From the NCBI RefSeq assembly GCF_002876705.1, contig NZ_MDAG01000005.1, forward strand, positions 1 through 64,000: a DNA stretch of 64,000 nucleotides. The letters run 5' to 3'. Below, one piece after another: positions 54,536 to 63,410 of this stretch. The notes below the pieces were generated by a model. The model saw nothing but the letters and a program-made list of their open reading frames with translations. It searched no databases and was not told the origin of the DNA. This DNA comes from Enterovibrio norvegicus_B. Its GTDB lineage: Bacteria; Pseudomonadota; Gammaproteobacteria; Enterobacterales; Vibrionaceae. Made by a program: the position numbers and the translations under genes. How positions within the stretch are numbered: the stretch's first letter is position 1; each line of letters starts with the position of its first letter.

Positions 54536-55747
54536 ATGGAAAAAGTGTATATCGTTGCAGCCAAACGTACTGCTATCGGCGCGTTCACAGGTTCGCTAAA
54601 AGACACACCAGCAGGTCAACTTGCTGCTGTTGCAATCAAAGGCGCACTTGAAGCCGGTAACGTTGCTCCAGAAGCGGTTAACGAAGTTATCCTTGGTAAC
54701 GTCGTTAGTGCAGGACAAGGCATGGGAATCGGTCGTCAGGCTGCTATTTTTGCAGGTTTGCCACAAACCGTTCCAGCTTACGCAATCAACATGGTTTGCG
54801 GAAGCGGCATGAAAGCTGTCATGGATGCAGTTACACACATTCGCTGTGGTGATGCTGACGTTGTCGTCGCAGCGGGTGTAGAAAACATGTCTCAAATCCC
54901 ATTCGCGGCGTCAGGCTCACTGCGCGGCGGTCAAAAAATGGGGGACATCAGCATGAAAGACCTTCTAATTACTGATGGCCTGACTGATGTCTATAACCAA
55001 TATCACATGGGCGTTACTGCAGAAAATGTCGCTGAACTTGTTGGCCTTACCCGCGAACAACAAGACACCTATGCAGCACAAAGCCAACAAAAAGCCGTTG
55101 CAGCCGTTGAAGCAGGTCGATTCAAAGATGAAATCGTCCCTGTGGAAGTGAAACAACGTCGTGAAACGGTTTCGTTCGATACCGATGAATACCCGAAAGC
55201 TGATACCACACAAGAAGGCCTAAGCAAATTGCGTCCGGCGTTTAACCGTGAAGGTACAGTTACCGCTGGTAATGCTTCTGGTTTGAACGATGGCGCAAGC
55301 GCAATCATTGTTGCTTCTGAAGCAGCAGTGCAACGTCTTGGCTTGAAGCCGTTAGCTGAAATCACCAGCTACGCACAAGTTGGGTTAGATCCAAAAATTA
55401 TGGGCTTAGGCCCTGTGGGTGCAGTAACCGAAGCGCTGAAAAAAGCAGAGCTTTCGATTTCCGACGTGGATCTGTTTGAGCTCAATGAAGCCTTTGCGGC
55501 ACAGGCGCTGGGTGTTGTCCACCAGCTTGCTGACACACACGGCGTCAGCCCTGAAGCCATTTTAGAAAAGGCAAATGTGAATGGTGGCGCAATTGCGTTG
55601 GGTCACCCTCTAGGTGCATCAGGTAACCGCGTTCTCGTTTCCCTGATCCACGAGTTGGAAAAGCGTGAAGGCACATATGGTGTGGCTTCGCTATGTATCG
55701 GTGGCGGCATGGGTACGGCAGTTGTCGTGAAACGTGCTAGCAACTAA
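54536..55747 (+). CDS. phaA: acetyl-CoA C-acetyltransferase (beta-ketothiolase)
   Basis: A 403-aa biosynthetic thiolase that condenses two acetyl-CoA. The acyl-accepting Cys88 is in NMVCGSGMKAV, the His in GGAIALGHPLGASG, and the second Cys in SLCIGGGMG. It lies 17 bases after phaB in the operon, which makes the polymer-synthesis role more likely than degradation. Confidence 0.95.
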   Translation: MEKVYIVAAKRTAIGAFTGSLKDTPAGQLAAVAIKGALEAGNVAPEAVNEVILGNVVSAGQGMGIGRQAAIFAGLPQTVPAYAINMVCGSGMKAVMDAVTHIRCGDADVVVAAGVENMSQIPFAASGSLRGGQKMGDISMKDLLITDGLTDVYNQYHMGVTAENVAELVGLTREQQDTYAAQSQQKAVAAVEAGRFKDEIVPVEVKQRRETVSFDTDEYPKADTTQEGLSKLRPAFNREGTVTAGNASGLNDGASAIIVASEAAVQRLGLKPLAEITSYAQVGLDPKIMGLGPVGAVTEALKKAELSISDVDLFELNEAFAAQALGVVHQLADTHGVSPEAILEKANVNGGAIALGHPLGASGNRVLVSLIHELEKREGTYGVASLCIGGGMGTAVVVKRASN

Positions 55748-55796
55748 CGAACGTAAAACCCCTTTGGAACTAATTCAAACACTTAGGAGATACACA

Positions 55797-56144
55797 ATGT
55801 ACACAGATATGTTTAAAGCATTCTCAGAGCAAACTGAAAAAACACTTGCCCCTTACGTTAAATTCAACAAGCTTGTTGCTAAAAATGTTGAAACGTTGAC
55901 TGAACTTCAACTAAACGCAGTTCGCACTTACAGCGAAATGGGTCTAGCTCAAGTTAAAGCAGCAAGCAGCGTGACTGATGTGACTTCTTTGACGTCATAC
56001 AGCAGCCAACAACTTGCAGCAATGACTAAGCTTTCTCAACAAATGATGGATGACAGCGCGAAGCTTCAATCTGTTGCTAAAGAGTTCAAAGACGATTTGG
56101 ATCAACTGACTTCAGAAAACCTTAAAGCGGCTACTCCAGCTTAA
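55797..56144 (+). CDS. phaP: phasin family protein
   Basis: A 115-aa helical protein (MYTDMFKAFSEQTEKTLAPY, then KFNKLVAKNVETLTELQLNAV) of the phasin type that coats polyhydroxybutyrate granules. The frame opens inside phaA at 55734, but TTAGGAGATACACA precedes ATG 55797. The codon choice is strongly biased (aaa, ctt, gct), which suits a very abundant protein. It is followed by a stable hairpin. Confidence 0.92.
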   Translation: MYTDMFKAFSEQTEKTLAPYVKFNKLVAKNVETLTELQLNAVRTYSEMGLAQVKAASSVTDVTSLTSYSSQQLAAMTKLSQQMMDDSAKLQSVAKEFKDDLDQLTSENLKAATPA

Positions 56145-56149
56145 TCAAG

Positions 56150-56182
56150 GTCACCGCCCTCCTTTCTAGGAGGGCGGTGTTG
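56150..56182 (+). terminator. intra-operon hairpin between phaP and phaC
   Basis: CACCGCCCTCC-tttcta-GGAGGGCGGTG is an 11-bp GC-rich stem 8 bases after the phaP stop, followed only by TTGTAT. It may be a partial terminator or an mRNA stabiliser that keeps phasin message in excess of synthase message. Confidence 0.65.
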
Positions 56183-56205
56183 TATCCGATCAAGAGGGTT
56201 TACAC

Positions 56206-58026
56206 ATGTTTCAGAGCTTCTTCTCGGACTACCTTGAAAAACTCCAAGAGAGTAACCAGAAATGGTTTAAGGATCTTGAGCAAGGCAAGGCAGCCGTAAA
56301 CACCCCCCTGAACAAAGCAATGCAAGAAATGAGTATCAATGATACGACTCAACTTCTTGAAAATGCCGCAAATCAACCTGCTGCAATGTTGCAAGTTCAG
56401 ATGCAGTGGTGGGAAAAGCAACTCGAAATCTGGCAAAACGTGGCGCTCGCTTCAAACTGCGAAGACATTGTTGGCCCAGAAAAAGACGACAAACGATTCC
56501 AAGACAAAAGCTGGCAAGACGAAGCGTTTTATAGCTTCATCAAACAATCTTACCTGCTATTTGGACGTACTTTCCTTGAAACCATCAATGCCGTAGAAGG
56601 CCTAGATGAAAAAGCGAAAGAACGCCTCACTTTCTTCTCACGCCAAGCCATCAATGCGATGTCTCCTAGCAACTTCATTGGGACAAACCCAGAGTTGTTT
56701 CGCCTAACGCTTGAGCAAAATGGTGAGAACTTAGTAAAAGGACTCGAGCAGCTTCAAGAAGACCTTGAATCTAGCTCTGACATCCTGAAGGTCAGAATGA
56801 CAAACAACAATGCTTTCCGCATTGGTGAAGACATTGCGAACACCCCAGGTGATGTGGTGTATCAAAATGAATTGTTTGAACTGATCCAATACCGCCCAAT
56901 GACAGAAAAGGTCAATGCAACACCATTATTGGTAGTGCCTCCTTTCGTCAATAAATACTACATTCTTGATCTTCGCGAGAAGAACTCGATGATGCGCTGG
57001 TTGGTTGAACAAGGCCACACCGTATTCATGATGTCATGGCGCAACCCAGGCGAACAGCAACGAAACGTTGAGTTTGGTGATTATGTCACTGAAGGTGTTG
57101 TTAAAGCAGTCACTGCGATTGAAGACATTACTGGTCAATCGCAAATCAATGCTGCAGGTTACTGCATCGGCGGTACTGTATTAGCAAGCACCATTGCTTA
57201 CTATGCGGCAAAACGCATGAAAGCGCGTATCAAATCAGCATCGTTCTTCACAACGATTCTCGATTTTGCTCAGCCTGGCGAAGTAGGCGCATACATTAAC
57301 GATAGCGTTGTCAGTGCAATTGAAGCACAAAACACCGAAAAAGGTTACATGGATGGCCGCTCACTGAGCGTCACCTTCAGCTTGCTTCGTGAAAACAGCT
57401 TGTACTGGAACTACTATGTCGACAACTACCTCAAGGGGAACAGCCCTGTCGACTTCGATCTCCTTTACTGGAACAGCGACAGCACGAATGTTGCGGGTGC
57501 AACCCATAACTTCATGCTGCGTGAACTTTATCTGAACAATAACCTAGTGAAAGATAAAGGCGTGAAAATTGGTGGTGTGTGGATTGATTTGAACAAAATC
57601 AAAGTCCCGACCTACTTCATTTCAACCAAAGAAGATCATATCGCACTTTGGCAAGGCACTTACCGTGGCGCGCTCAATGTCGGTGGCAACAAAACCTTTG
57701 TGTTGGGTGAATCAGGACACATTGCAGGCATCGTGAACCACCCTAGCCGCAACAAATACGGTTATTGGGTGAACTCTGAGTTGAGTGAATCAGCGGACGA
57801 ATGGTTTGAATCCGCAAGTCACAACACAGGGTCATGGTGGCTTCACTGGGACAAATGGCTTGAAGCATATAGCCCGAAAGAAAAAATCGAGCCCTATGCA
57901 CAAGGTTCAGAGAACTTCCCTGTACTCACCGTTGCCCCAGGCAACTATGTGAAACAGGTACTGCCTATCGAGCCTAAAACTGAAAAGCCAGAACCAATAA
58001 AAGCACCAGCGAAAGCTGAAGCATAA
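56206..58026 (+). CDS. phaC: class I poly(R)-hydroxyalkanoic acid synthase
   Basis: A 606-aa polymerase that builds polyhydroxybutyrate on the granule surface. The lipase-like box AAGYCIGGT places the nucleophile Cys at 320. The catalytic Asp is in FISTKEDHIALW and the His in GESGHIAGIVNHPS. PPFVNKYYILDLREKNSMMRWLV is a class I landmark. Length is typical. It closes the phaB-phaA-phaP-phaC operon; no depolymerase or PhaR regulator is adjacent. Confidence 0.96.
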   Translation: MFQSFFSDYLEKLQESNQKWFKDLEQGKAAVNTPLNKAMQEMSINDTTQLLENAANQPAAMLQVQMQWWEKQLEIWQNVALASNCEDIVGPEKDDKRFQDKSWQDEAFYSFIKQSYLLFGRTFLETINAVEGLDEKAKERLTFFSRQAINAMSPSNFIGTNPELFRLTLEQNGENLVKGLEQLQEDLESSSDILKVRMTNNNAFRIGEDIANTPGDVVYQNELFELIQYRPMTEKVNATPLLVVPPFVNKYYILDLREKNSMMRWLVEQGHTVFMMSWRNPGEQQRNVEFGDYVTEGVVKAVTAIEDITGQSQINAAGYCIGGTVLASTIAYYAAKRMKARIKSASFFTTILDFAQPGEVGAYINDSVVSAIEAQNTEKGYMDGRSLSVTFSLLRENSLYWNYYVDNYLKGNSPVDFDLLYWNSDSTNVAGATHNFMLRELYLNNNLVKDKGVKIGGVWIDLNKIKVPTYFISTKEDHIALWQGTYRGALNVGGNKTFVLGESGHIAGIVNHPSRNKYGYWVNSELSESADEWFESASHNTGSWWLHWDKWLEAYSPKEKIEPYAQGSENFPVLTVAPGNYVKQVLPIEPKTEKPEPIKAPAKAEA

Positions 58027-58057
58027 TGTTGAGTTAGGTGTGCTTTAACACCAAACG

Positions 58058-58093
58058 CAAAAAGGCCGATTCACCATGAATCGGCCTTTTTTA
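58058..58093. terminator. bidirectional terminator between phaC and tcdA
   Basis: The hairpin AAGGCCGATTCA-cca-TGAATCGGCCTT is flanked by A and T runs and separates two convergent genes. Confidence 0.88.
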
Positions 58094-58120
58094 TGTTCAG
58101 CTTTTACCGCGTTTTGCTTT

Positions 58121-58951
58121 TTATTTTTTCGTCGTCAATTTGGCAATGATGCGAGATACAGCGACAAAACCAAACGTTGCTGTCACCATGGTCGCCGCAC
58201 CAAATCCGCTCGCACAATCCATGCGTTTAGGCCCTTCTGCGCTTGCTTTGGTTTCGCACACGCTGCCATCAGGTTGCGGGTACTTCAATTGCTCTGTTGA
58301 GAACACGCAATCAATACCAAACTTACGCCCTTGAGTCTTGGTGAAGTTATGGAAACGACGTAAATTATTACGCAGCTTCGCCGCCAAAGGGTCTTGGATT
58401 GTTTTCGTCAGATCGGCAACTTGAATTTGTGTTGGGTCAATTTGACCACCAGCACCGCCTACCGTGATGATTTTGATCTTGTTACGCTTACAATATGCAA
58501 GTAACGCGGTTTTTGGTTTGATGCTATCAATAGCATCTAACACGTAATCAAATTCTTTCGTGATGTACTCAGGGATATTGTCTTCTGAGATAAAGTCATC
58601 AATCAAATTGATTTGGCAATCAGGGTTAATGGCTAGCACGCGATCGGCCATCACTTCAATTTTGCTCTGACCAATGGTGCCAGACATTGCATGGATCTGG
58701 CGGTTAATATTGGTGACACAGATATCGTCCATATCAATCAAGGTCAGCGTACCCACGCCACTGCGCGCCAAAGCTTCCACAGCCCATGATCCTACACCAC
58801 CTATGCCGATAACACACACATGTGATTGACGAAGGATCTCCAGTTCAGACATACCGTACAAACGGCGTGTACCGCCAAAGCGTTGTTGGTAGCTTTCTGA
58901 TGCTGGTGAAGGTGATGTAGACATAGTTAGCGGCTCTGTTTCAGTTTGCAT
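58121..58951 (-). CDS. tcdA: tRNA threonylcarbamoyladenosine dehydratase
   Basis: An E1-like ATP enzyme (CsdL/YgdL) of up to 276 aa that cyclises t6A37 in tRNA to ct6A. CVIGIGGVGSWAVEALARSGVG is the nucleotide-binding motif, and DYVLDAIDSIKPK, VGGAGGQIDPT and the C-terminal FVAVSRIIAKL membrane-facing helix are typical. It functionally follows TrmO-type t6A chemistry and, in E. coli, the CsdA-CsdE sulfur relay. Met10 (58924) is an alternative start. Confidence 0.94.
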   Translation of the reverse strand: MQTETEPLTMSTSPSPASESYQQRFGGTRRLYGMSELEILRQSHVCVIGIGGVGSWAVEALARSGVGTLTLIDMDDICVTNINRQIHAMSGTIGQSKIEVMADRVLAINPDCQINLIDDFISEDNIPEYITKEFDYVLDAIDSIKPKTALLAYCKRNKIKIITVGGAGGQIDPTQIQVADLTKTIQDPLAAKLRNNLRRFHNFTKTQGRKFGIDCVFSTEQLKYPQPDGSVCETKASAEGPKRMDCASGFGAATMVTATFGFVAVSRIIAKLTTKK

Positions 58952-59020
58952 TGATGGACTGCGGTTTATACGCGTTTGACGTGAAAATGTCCACGCTCAC
59001 AAAGCGCACTCTTCCCGCTG

Positions 59021-59908
59021 TTAAGATCTGATGATTTCACATTTCAGCCAATCGATCACTTGCTTTACAGCCGCTAAACGCCGCTTATGACCATGACAAA
59101 ACAGGAAATACCCATACGCGCTATCAAAGCGCAATGACAAAGGGTTCACCACCGCTCCTTGTTTGATAGATTCTTGAATCATAAATTGCGGGATGAGGGC
59201 AATTCCCTGACGGTGCTTCAGGGCCTCGAATGCCATATAGAAATGCTCAAATCCACCACCATAGGTTGGGCTATCTGGCGACACCCCAAGTTCATGCCAA
59301 AACTGGTTCCAGATCTGAGGGCGCGTGATGTGACTTATCGACGTAAGAGATACCAGCTCAGAGATATCACGAATAGGCTGCGGACATTGATCTGGGTTTG
59401 CCACCAGCATCAAACGCTCACGGATAAGTAACTCTGCATCTTCTTCATGGGTTGAAAGTGGCAAGCAATGTATCGCAATGTCACCTTGATAGTGGTTTTG
59501 AGTATCTGATGTCACGCTGGCGCGGATCGCGAGATCGATATTTGGGTGTAATTGCTGAAACCTATTCAATTTAGGAATAAGCCACATACTTGCTAACGAC
59601 GGCGGCACTGAGATGTCTATACGACTTTGCGTCTCAGAGGTTTGCATTACGGTGGATGTAGCGTGCTGTAAATTCTCTAATGCTTCAACAACCGACGGTA
59701 AATAGCGCCGACCGGCATCCGTCAACTCGACTTTCCCACCGTTTCTTTCAAACAATGAACATCCCATCAGTTCTTCCAAATGAAGGATTTGTTTGCTGAT
59801 GGCACTTTGCGTCAAATTCAAAATTTTCGCCGCTTTCGAAAAACTCAACGTTTGCGCCACGATCGTAAAGGTGCGTAGTGTTTTCATGGGGGGAATTGGC
59901 ATCGCCAT
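59021..59908 (-). CDS. LysR-family transcriptional regulator
   Basis: A 295-aa GcvA-like LysR protein. The N-terminal HTH is LRTFTIVAQTLSFSKAAKILNLTQSAISKQI, and the effector domain starts near residue 95 (RIDISVPPSLASMWLIPKL). It is divergent from the aminotransferase gene across a 128-base gap, so it probably controls the aminotransferase-BKACE unit. Start could be Met1, Met3 or Met8. The inducer is unknown. Confidence 0.88.
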   Translation of the reverse strand: MAMPIPPMKTLRTFTIVAQTLSFSKAAKILNLTQSAISKQILHLEELMGCSLFERNGGKVELTDAGRRYLPSVVEALENLQHATSTVMQTSETQSRIDISVPPSLASMWLIPKLNRFQQLHPNIDLAIRASVTSDTQNHYQGDIAIHCLPLSTHEEDAELLIRERLMLVANPDQCPQPIRDISELVSLTSISHITRPQIWNQFWHELGVSPDSPTYGGGFEHFYMAFEALKHRQGIALIPQFMIQESIKQGAVVNPLSLRFDSAYGYFLFCHGHKRRLAAVKQVIDWLKCEIIRS

Positions 59909-60036
59909 TCTTTACAGCCTCGCTACACTATGATTTTTTGGCATACCCTCCGAATTTATATCGTTTGCTGTTCATTTTCCAACCCGCTAATACTAACTGT
60001 TGAATACTTCTATTTTTAGGGCGGCGCAGGGATACC

Positions 60037-61356
60037 ATGACCCACATTTTACAAAGACATTGTCATTCTAAACTTCCAACGGTTACAGGCGGTGAAGGTG
60101 TTTTTCTTCTCGACACTGAAGGACGTCAATACCTAGACGGTTGCGGTGGTGCAGCGGTTTCTTGTTTAGGTCACAGCCATCAAGGTGTGTTGAGTGCGAT
60201 TCAAACTCAGTTGAATACTATTCCGTATGCTCATACTGGCTTTTTTACTTCTCCTGCAGCTGAAGAGTTGGCGGAGCGCCTTTGCGACAGAGCACCGGGG
60301 CCACTGAATCATGTTTACCTCGTCAGCGGTGGATCGGAAGCGGTGGAATCCGCGCTAAAAATGGCACGTCAGTATTTTCTAGAGAAAGGCGAAACGTCAC
60401 GTACTCGCTTTATCGCCAGACGACAGAGCTACCATGGTAATACGCTAGGCGCATTAGGTGTGGGTGGAAACATGTGGCGCAAAGAACCCTTTGCTCCTTT
60501 GCTTCAAAATGGGGAACTCATTGCCCCGTGTTATGCCTACCGTGACAAACACGCTGATGAAACAGATTTCGATTATGGTCAGCGCGTGGCCAATGAGCTT
60601 GAAGAACGCTTATTGATAATGGGGCCAGAAACCGTCATCGCTTTTGTCGCTGAGCCCGTTGTGGGCGCTACCGCGGGGGCATTGGTCGCCGAGAAAGGGT
60701 ACTTCAAACGCATTCGCGAGATCTGTGACAAGTATGGTGTGCTCCTTATTCTCGATGAGGTGATGTGCGGCGCAGGAAGAACAGGCACCTACTTTGCTTA
60801 TGAACAAGAAGAGATTGTTCCAGACCTTGTCACACTCGCTAAAGGTCTAGCTGCAGGCTATCAGCCTATTGGTGCAGTCATGGTGCATGAGAAAATCTAC
60901 AACGCTATCGCTGGTGGTACTGGCTACTTTCAGCACGGTCACACTTTTATGGCTCACCCCTTGGCGTGTGCAGCTGCGTGTGCCACGTTGAATGCTATTG
61001 ATGCAGGACCATTGAGCGAAGTGACCGAAAAGGGCCAATACCTAGTCAAACGTTTAAGCGAGACATTCAATGCCCACGACTATGTCGGTGACATTCGCGG
61101 GCGTGGACTTTTCATTGGTATCGAAATGGTGCAAGACAAAGCCACGAAAACCCCGTTCGCGTCATCGCGTCCACTGCACACCGAAATAAAGAAAACGGCG
61201 ATGTCACAAGGACTGATGTGTTACCCAATGGGCGGCACGATCGATGGTCAGCAAGGGCACCATATCTTGCTTGCACCACCTTTTATCATTTCTGAAAACG
61301 AGATTGATGAGCTTGTTCGCCGACTCTCTCGCACCATGGATAACGTATTTGCATAA
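60037..61356 (+). CDS. class III aminotransferase
   Basis: A 439-aa fold-type I PLP aminotransferase. GGSEAVESALKMARQYF, the Asp in LLILDEVMCGAGRTG and the PLP Lys in TLAKGLAAGYQPIGAVM are intact. The family covers omega-amino acid, beta-alanine, GABA and ornithine aminotransferases, so the amino donor cannot be read directly. It ends nine bases before a BKACE gene, which suggests that its product is a beta-keto acid. Confidence 0.9.
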   Translation: MTHILQRHCHSKLPTVTGGEGVFLLDTEGRQYLDGCGGAAVSCLGHSHQGVLSAIQTQLNTIPYAHTGFFTSPAAEELAERLCDRAPGPLNHVYLVSGGSEAVESALKMARQYFLEKGETSRTRFIARRQSYHGNTLGALGVGGNMWRKEPFAPLLQNGELIAPCYAYRDKHADETDFDYGQRVANELEERLLIMGPETVIAFVAEPVVGATAGALVAEKGYFKRIREICDKYGVLLILDEVMCGAGRTGTYFAYEQEEIVPDLVTLAKGLAAGYQPIGAVMVHEKIYNAIAGGTGYFQHGHTFMAHPLACAAACATLNAIDAGPLSEVTEKGQYLVKRLSETFNAHDYVGDIRGRGLFIGIEMVQDKATKTPFASSRPLHTEIKKTAMSQGLMCYPMGGTIDGQQGHHILLAPPFIISENEIDELVRRLSRTMDNVFA

Positions 61357-61365
61357 GGATTGACC

Positions 61366-62199
61366 GTGCAAAAAGGAAGAACCATCATCGTCGCGCCCAA
61401 CGGGGCGCGTCGAACCAAGGAAGACCACACGCAATTACCCATGACGCTAGACGACATGAGTGTCTGCCTACGAGACGTTGCAAACGCGGGGGCAGCCATG
61501 GCTCACATGCATGTGAGAGACGTTCATGGAAAACACACTTTAGATATTGGACTTAACCGAGAGTGGCTCACTGAAATGCGTGCTCGCTTCGATTCCGATT
61601 TGGTGATTCAACTCACCACTGAAGCTGTTGGCATGTACCAACCTGAAGAGCAAATCGCCCTTGTTCAAGGCACTGAGCCTGAAACCGTCTCCCTCGCCCT
61701 TCGCGAACTTCGCCCCAACGCCAGTTATGAAAAAGCCGCGAGCCGTTTTTTCTACGAACTGGCTGAACGTCGAATCTATGTTCAATACATTTTGTATGAT
61801 GCAGCAGATTTGTCGCTTTATTTTCAGATGGTTAATGACAAGACATTGCCTTATAACGGTCATCACCTACTATTGGTACTGGGGAAATACAAAAAAGACA
61901 TGTTGTCGACCCCGACAGATTTACTCGAATTCGATATTAAACGTTTAACGAATGAGGGAATTTCTTGGGCAACATGTGCTTTTGGGCAATATGAACATCA
62001 ATGTCTAAGCGCAGCAATGTCGCTAGGTGGTGATGTCCGAGTAGGATTTGAAAATAACCTAATAAATTTAATAGGACAGCATGCGGAAAATAATGCTGAG
62101 CTCGTCCATCAAATCACAAACTTGTCTCAAAAGATGGGTTTAAATATCAATTCTGCGGAAGATTTAAGAAAAAATATCTCTCGTAGCTTTGAAGCGTGA
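61366..62199 (+). CDS. beta-keto acid cleavage enzyme (BKACE, DUF849)
   Basis: A 277-aa TIM-barrel Zn enzyme. VAPNGARRTKEDHTQLPMT is the family N terminus, and the metal ligands His47 and His49 lie in AHMHVRD. BKACE enzymes cleave a beta-keto acid with acetyl-CoA to give acetoacetate and an acyl-CoA. The usual GGHVRVGLEDN segment reads GGDVRVGFENN here: the Glu is kept but His is Asp and Asp is Asn, so specificity may differ. AAGGA lies six bases before GTG 61366, preferred over TTG 61360. Confidence 0.85.
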   Translation: MQKGRTIIVAPNGARRTKEDHTQLPMTLDDMSVCLRDVANAGAAMAHMHVRDVHGKHTLDIGLNREWLTEMRARFDSDLVIQLTTEAVGMYQPEEQIALVQGTEPETVSLALRELRPNASYEKAASRFFYELAERRIYVQYILYDAADLSLYFQMVNDKTLPYNGHHLLLVLGKYKKDMLSTPTDLLEFDIKRLTNEGISWATCAFGQYEHQCLSAAMSLGGDVRVGFENNLINLIGQHAENNAELVHQITNLSQKMGLNINSAEDLRKNISRSFEA

Positions 62200-62326
62200 A
62201 GCCTATCTCTTGCGATCGGAAAAACAACTATTAGATAATCCTGTTGCAACTTGGATTCACATTTTATTTACAATTAGCGGACTCGCACCGCGAAAGCAAT
62301 CACATCATCGACAAGGAACATAAAGC

Positions 62327-63298
62327 ATGAAAGCGTTAAAACCTACGATCGTCGCAATGAGCTTTGCAGCTGCTTTAGGTACTGCCGTGCCAGCACAAGC
62401 TAACCAGTTTGTCACTATCGGTACTGGTGGTGTCACTGGTGTGTACTACCCAACGGGTGGTGCAATCTGCCGTTTGGTTAATAAATCTAAGAAAGACCAC
62501 GGTATCCGTTGTTCAGTAGAAAGTACTGGCGGTTCTATCTACAACATCAACACCATCCGTGCAGGCGAGTTAGACATGGGTATTGCTCAGTCAGACTGGC
62601 AATTCCACGCGTACAACGGTAGCAGCAAATTCACTGAACAAGGTCCATACAAAAACCTTCGTGCAGTGTTCTCTGTTCACCCAGAACCGTTCACTGTTGT
62701 TGCTCGTGCCGATGCAGGGATCAAAACGTTTGATGACCTAAAAGGCAAACGTGTAAACATTGGTAACCCAGGTTCAGGCCAACGCGGTACGATTGAAGTA
62801 CTGATGGACGGCATGGGCTGGACAATGGACGACTTTAAGCAAGTGTCAGAGCTTAAAGCTGCGGAGCAATCTAAAGCGCTATGTGATAACAAAATCGACG
62901 CAATGGTATACACCGTTGGTCACCCAAGTGGTGCGATTCAAGAAGCAACCACTGCGTGTGACAGCGTAGTAGTGGAAGTAAACAATGCTGCGGCTCAAAA
63001 GCTTGTCGCTGACAACGATTACTACCGCTCAGCAACTATCCCAGGTGGCATGTACCGTGGTAACGATGGCGATGTAAACACCTTCGGTGTGGGCGCAACG
63101 TTTGTTTCTTCAACTGAAGTACCAGACGAAGTGATCTACAACGTTGTTAAAGCTGTGTTCGAAAACTTTGACGATTTCCGTCGTCTGCACCCAGCTTTCG
63201 CAAACCTGAAAAAAGAAGAAATGGTTTCTGACGGTTTGTCTGCGCCACTTCACCCAGGTGCGGCTAAGTACTACAAAGAAGCTGGCCTAATCAAGTAA
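62327..63298 (+). CDS. TAXI-family TRAP transporter solute-binding protein
   Basis: A 323-aa periplasmic protein. A signal peptide ends at VPAQANQ. FVTIGTGGVTGVYYPTGGAICRLVN is the family start, and VNIGNPGSGQRGTIEVLMDGMGW and AMVYTVGHPSGAIQEA are hallmarks. It should hand a carboxylate such as glutamate or another organic acid to a TRAP membrane subunit, but no such gene is adjacent. The codon use suggests high expression. It lies 127 bases after the BKACE gene and has its own terminator. Confidence 0.9.
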   Translation: MKALKPTIVAMSFAAALGTAVPAQANQFVTIGTGGVTGVYYPTGGAICRLVNKSKKDHGIRCSVESTGGSIYNINTIRAGELDMGIAQSDWQFHAYNGSSKFTEQGPYKNLRAVFSVHPEPFTVVARADAGIKTFDDLKGKRVNIGNPGSGQRGTIEVLMDGMGWTMDDFKQVSELKAAEQSKALCDNKIDAMVYTVGHPSGAIQEATTACDSVVVEVNNAAAQKLVADNDYYRSATIPGGMYRGNDGDVNTFGVGATFVSSTEVPDEVIYNVVKAVFENFDDFRRLHPAFANLKKEEMVSDGLSAPLHPGAAKYYKEAGLIK

Positions 63299-63317
63299 TT
63301 GATTACCGAGTTTTGAA

Positions 63318-63352
63318 AGCAAAAAGGCGGGGTCAATACCCCGCCTTTTTCC
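63318..63352. terminator. terminator after the TAXI gene
   Basis: The hairpin AAGGCGGGGT-caat-ACCCCGCCTT is flanked by A5 and T5 runs. Confidence 0.85.
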
Positions 63353-63410
63353 TGTCTGTTGAAACGTCGCGCAGCTTAACCGCTTAGTTCACTCTTTTAT
63401 TTGTGAATGT

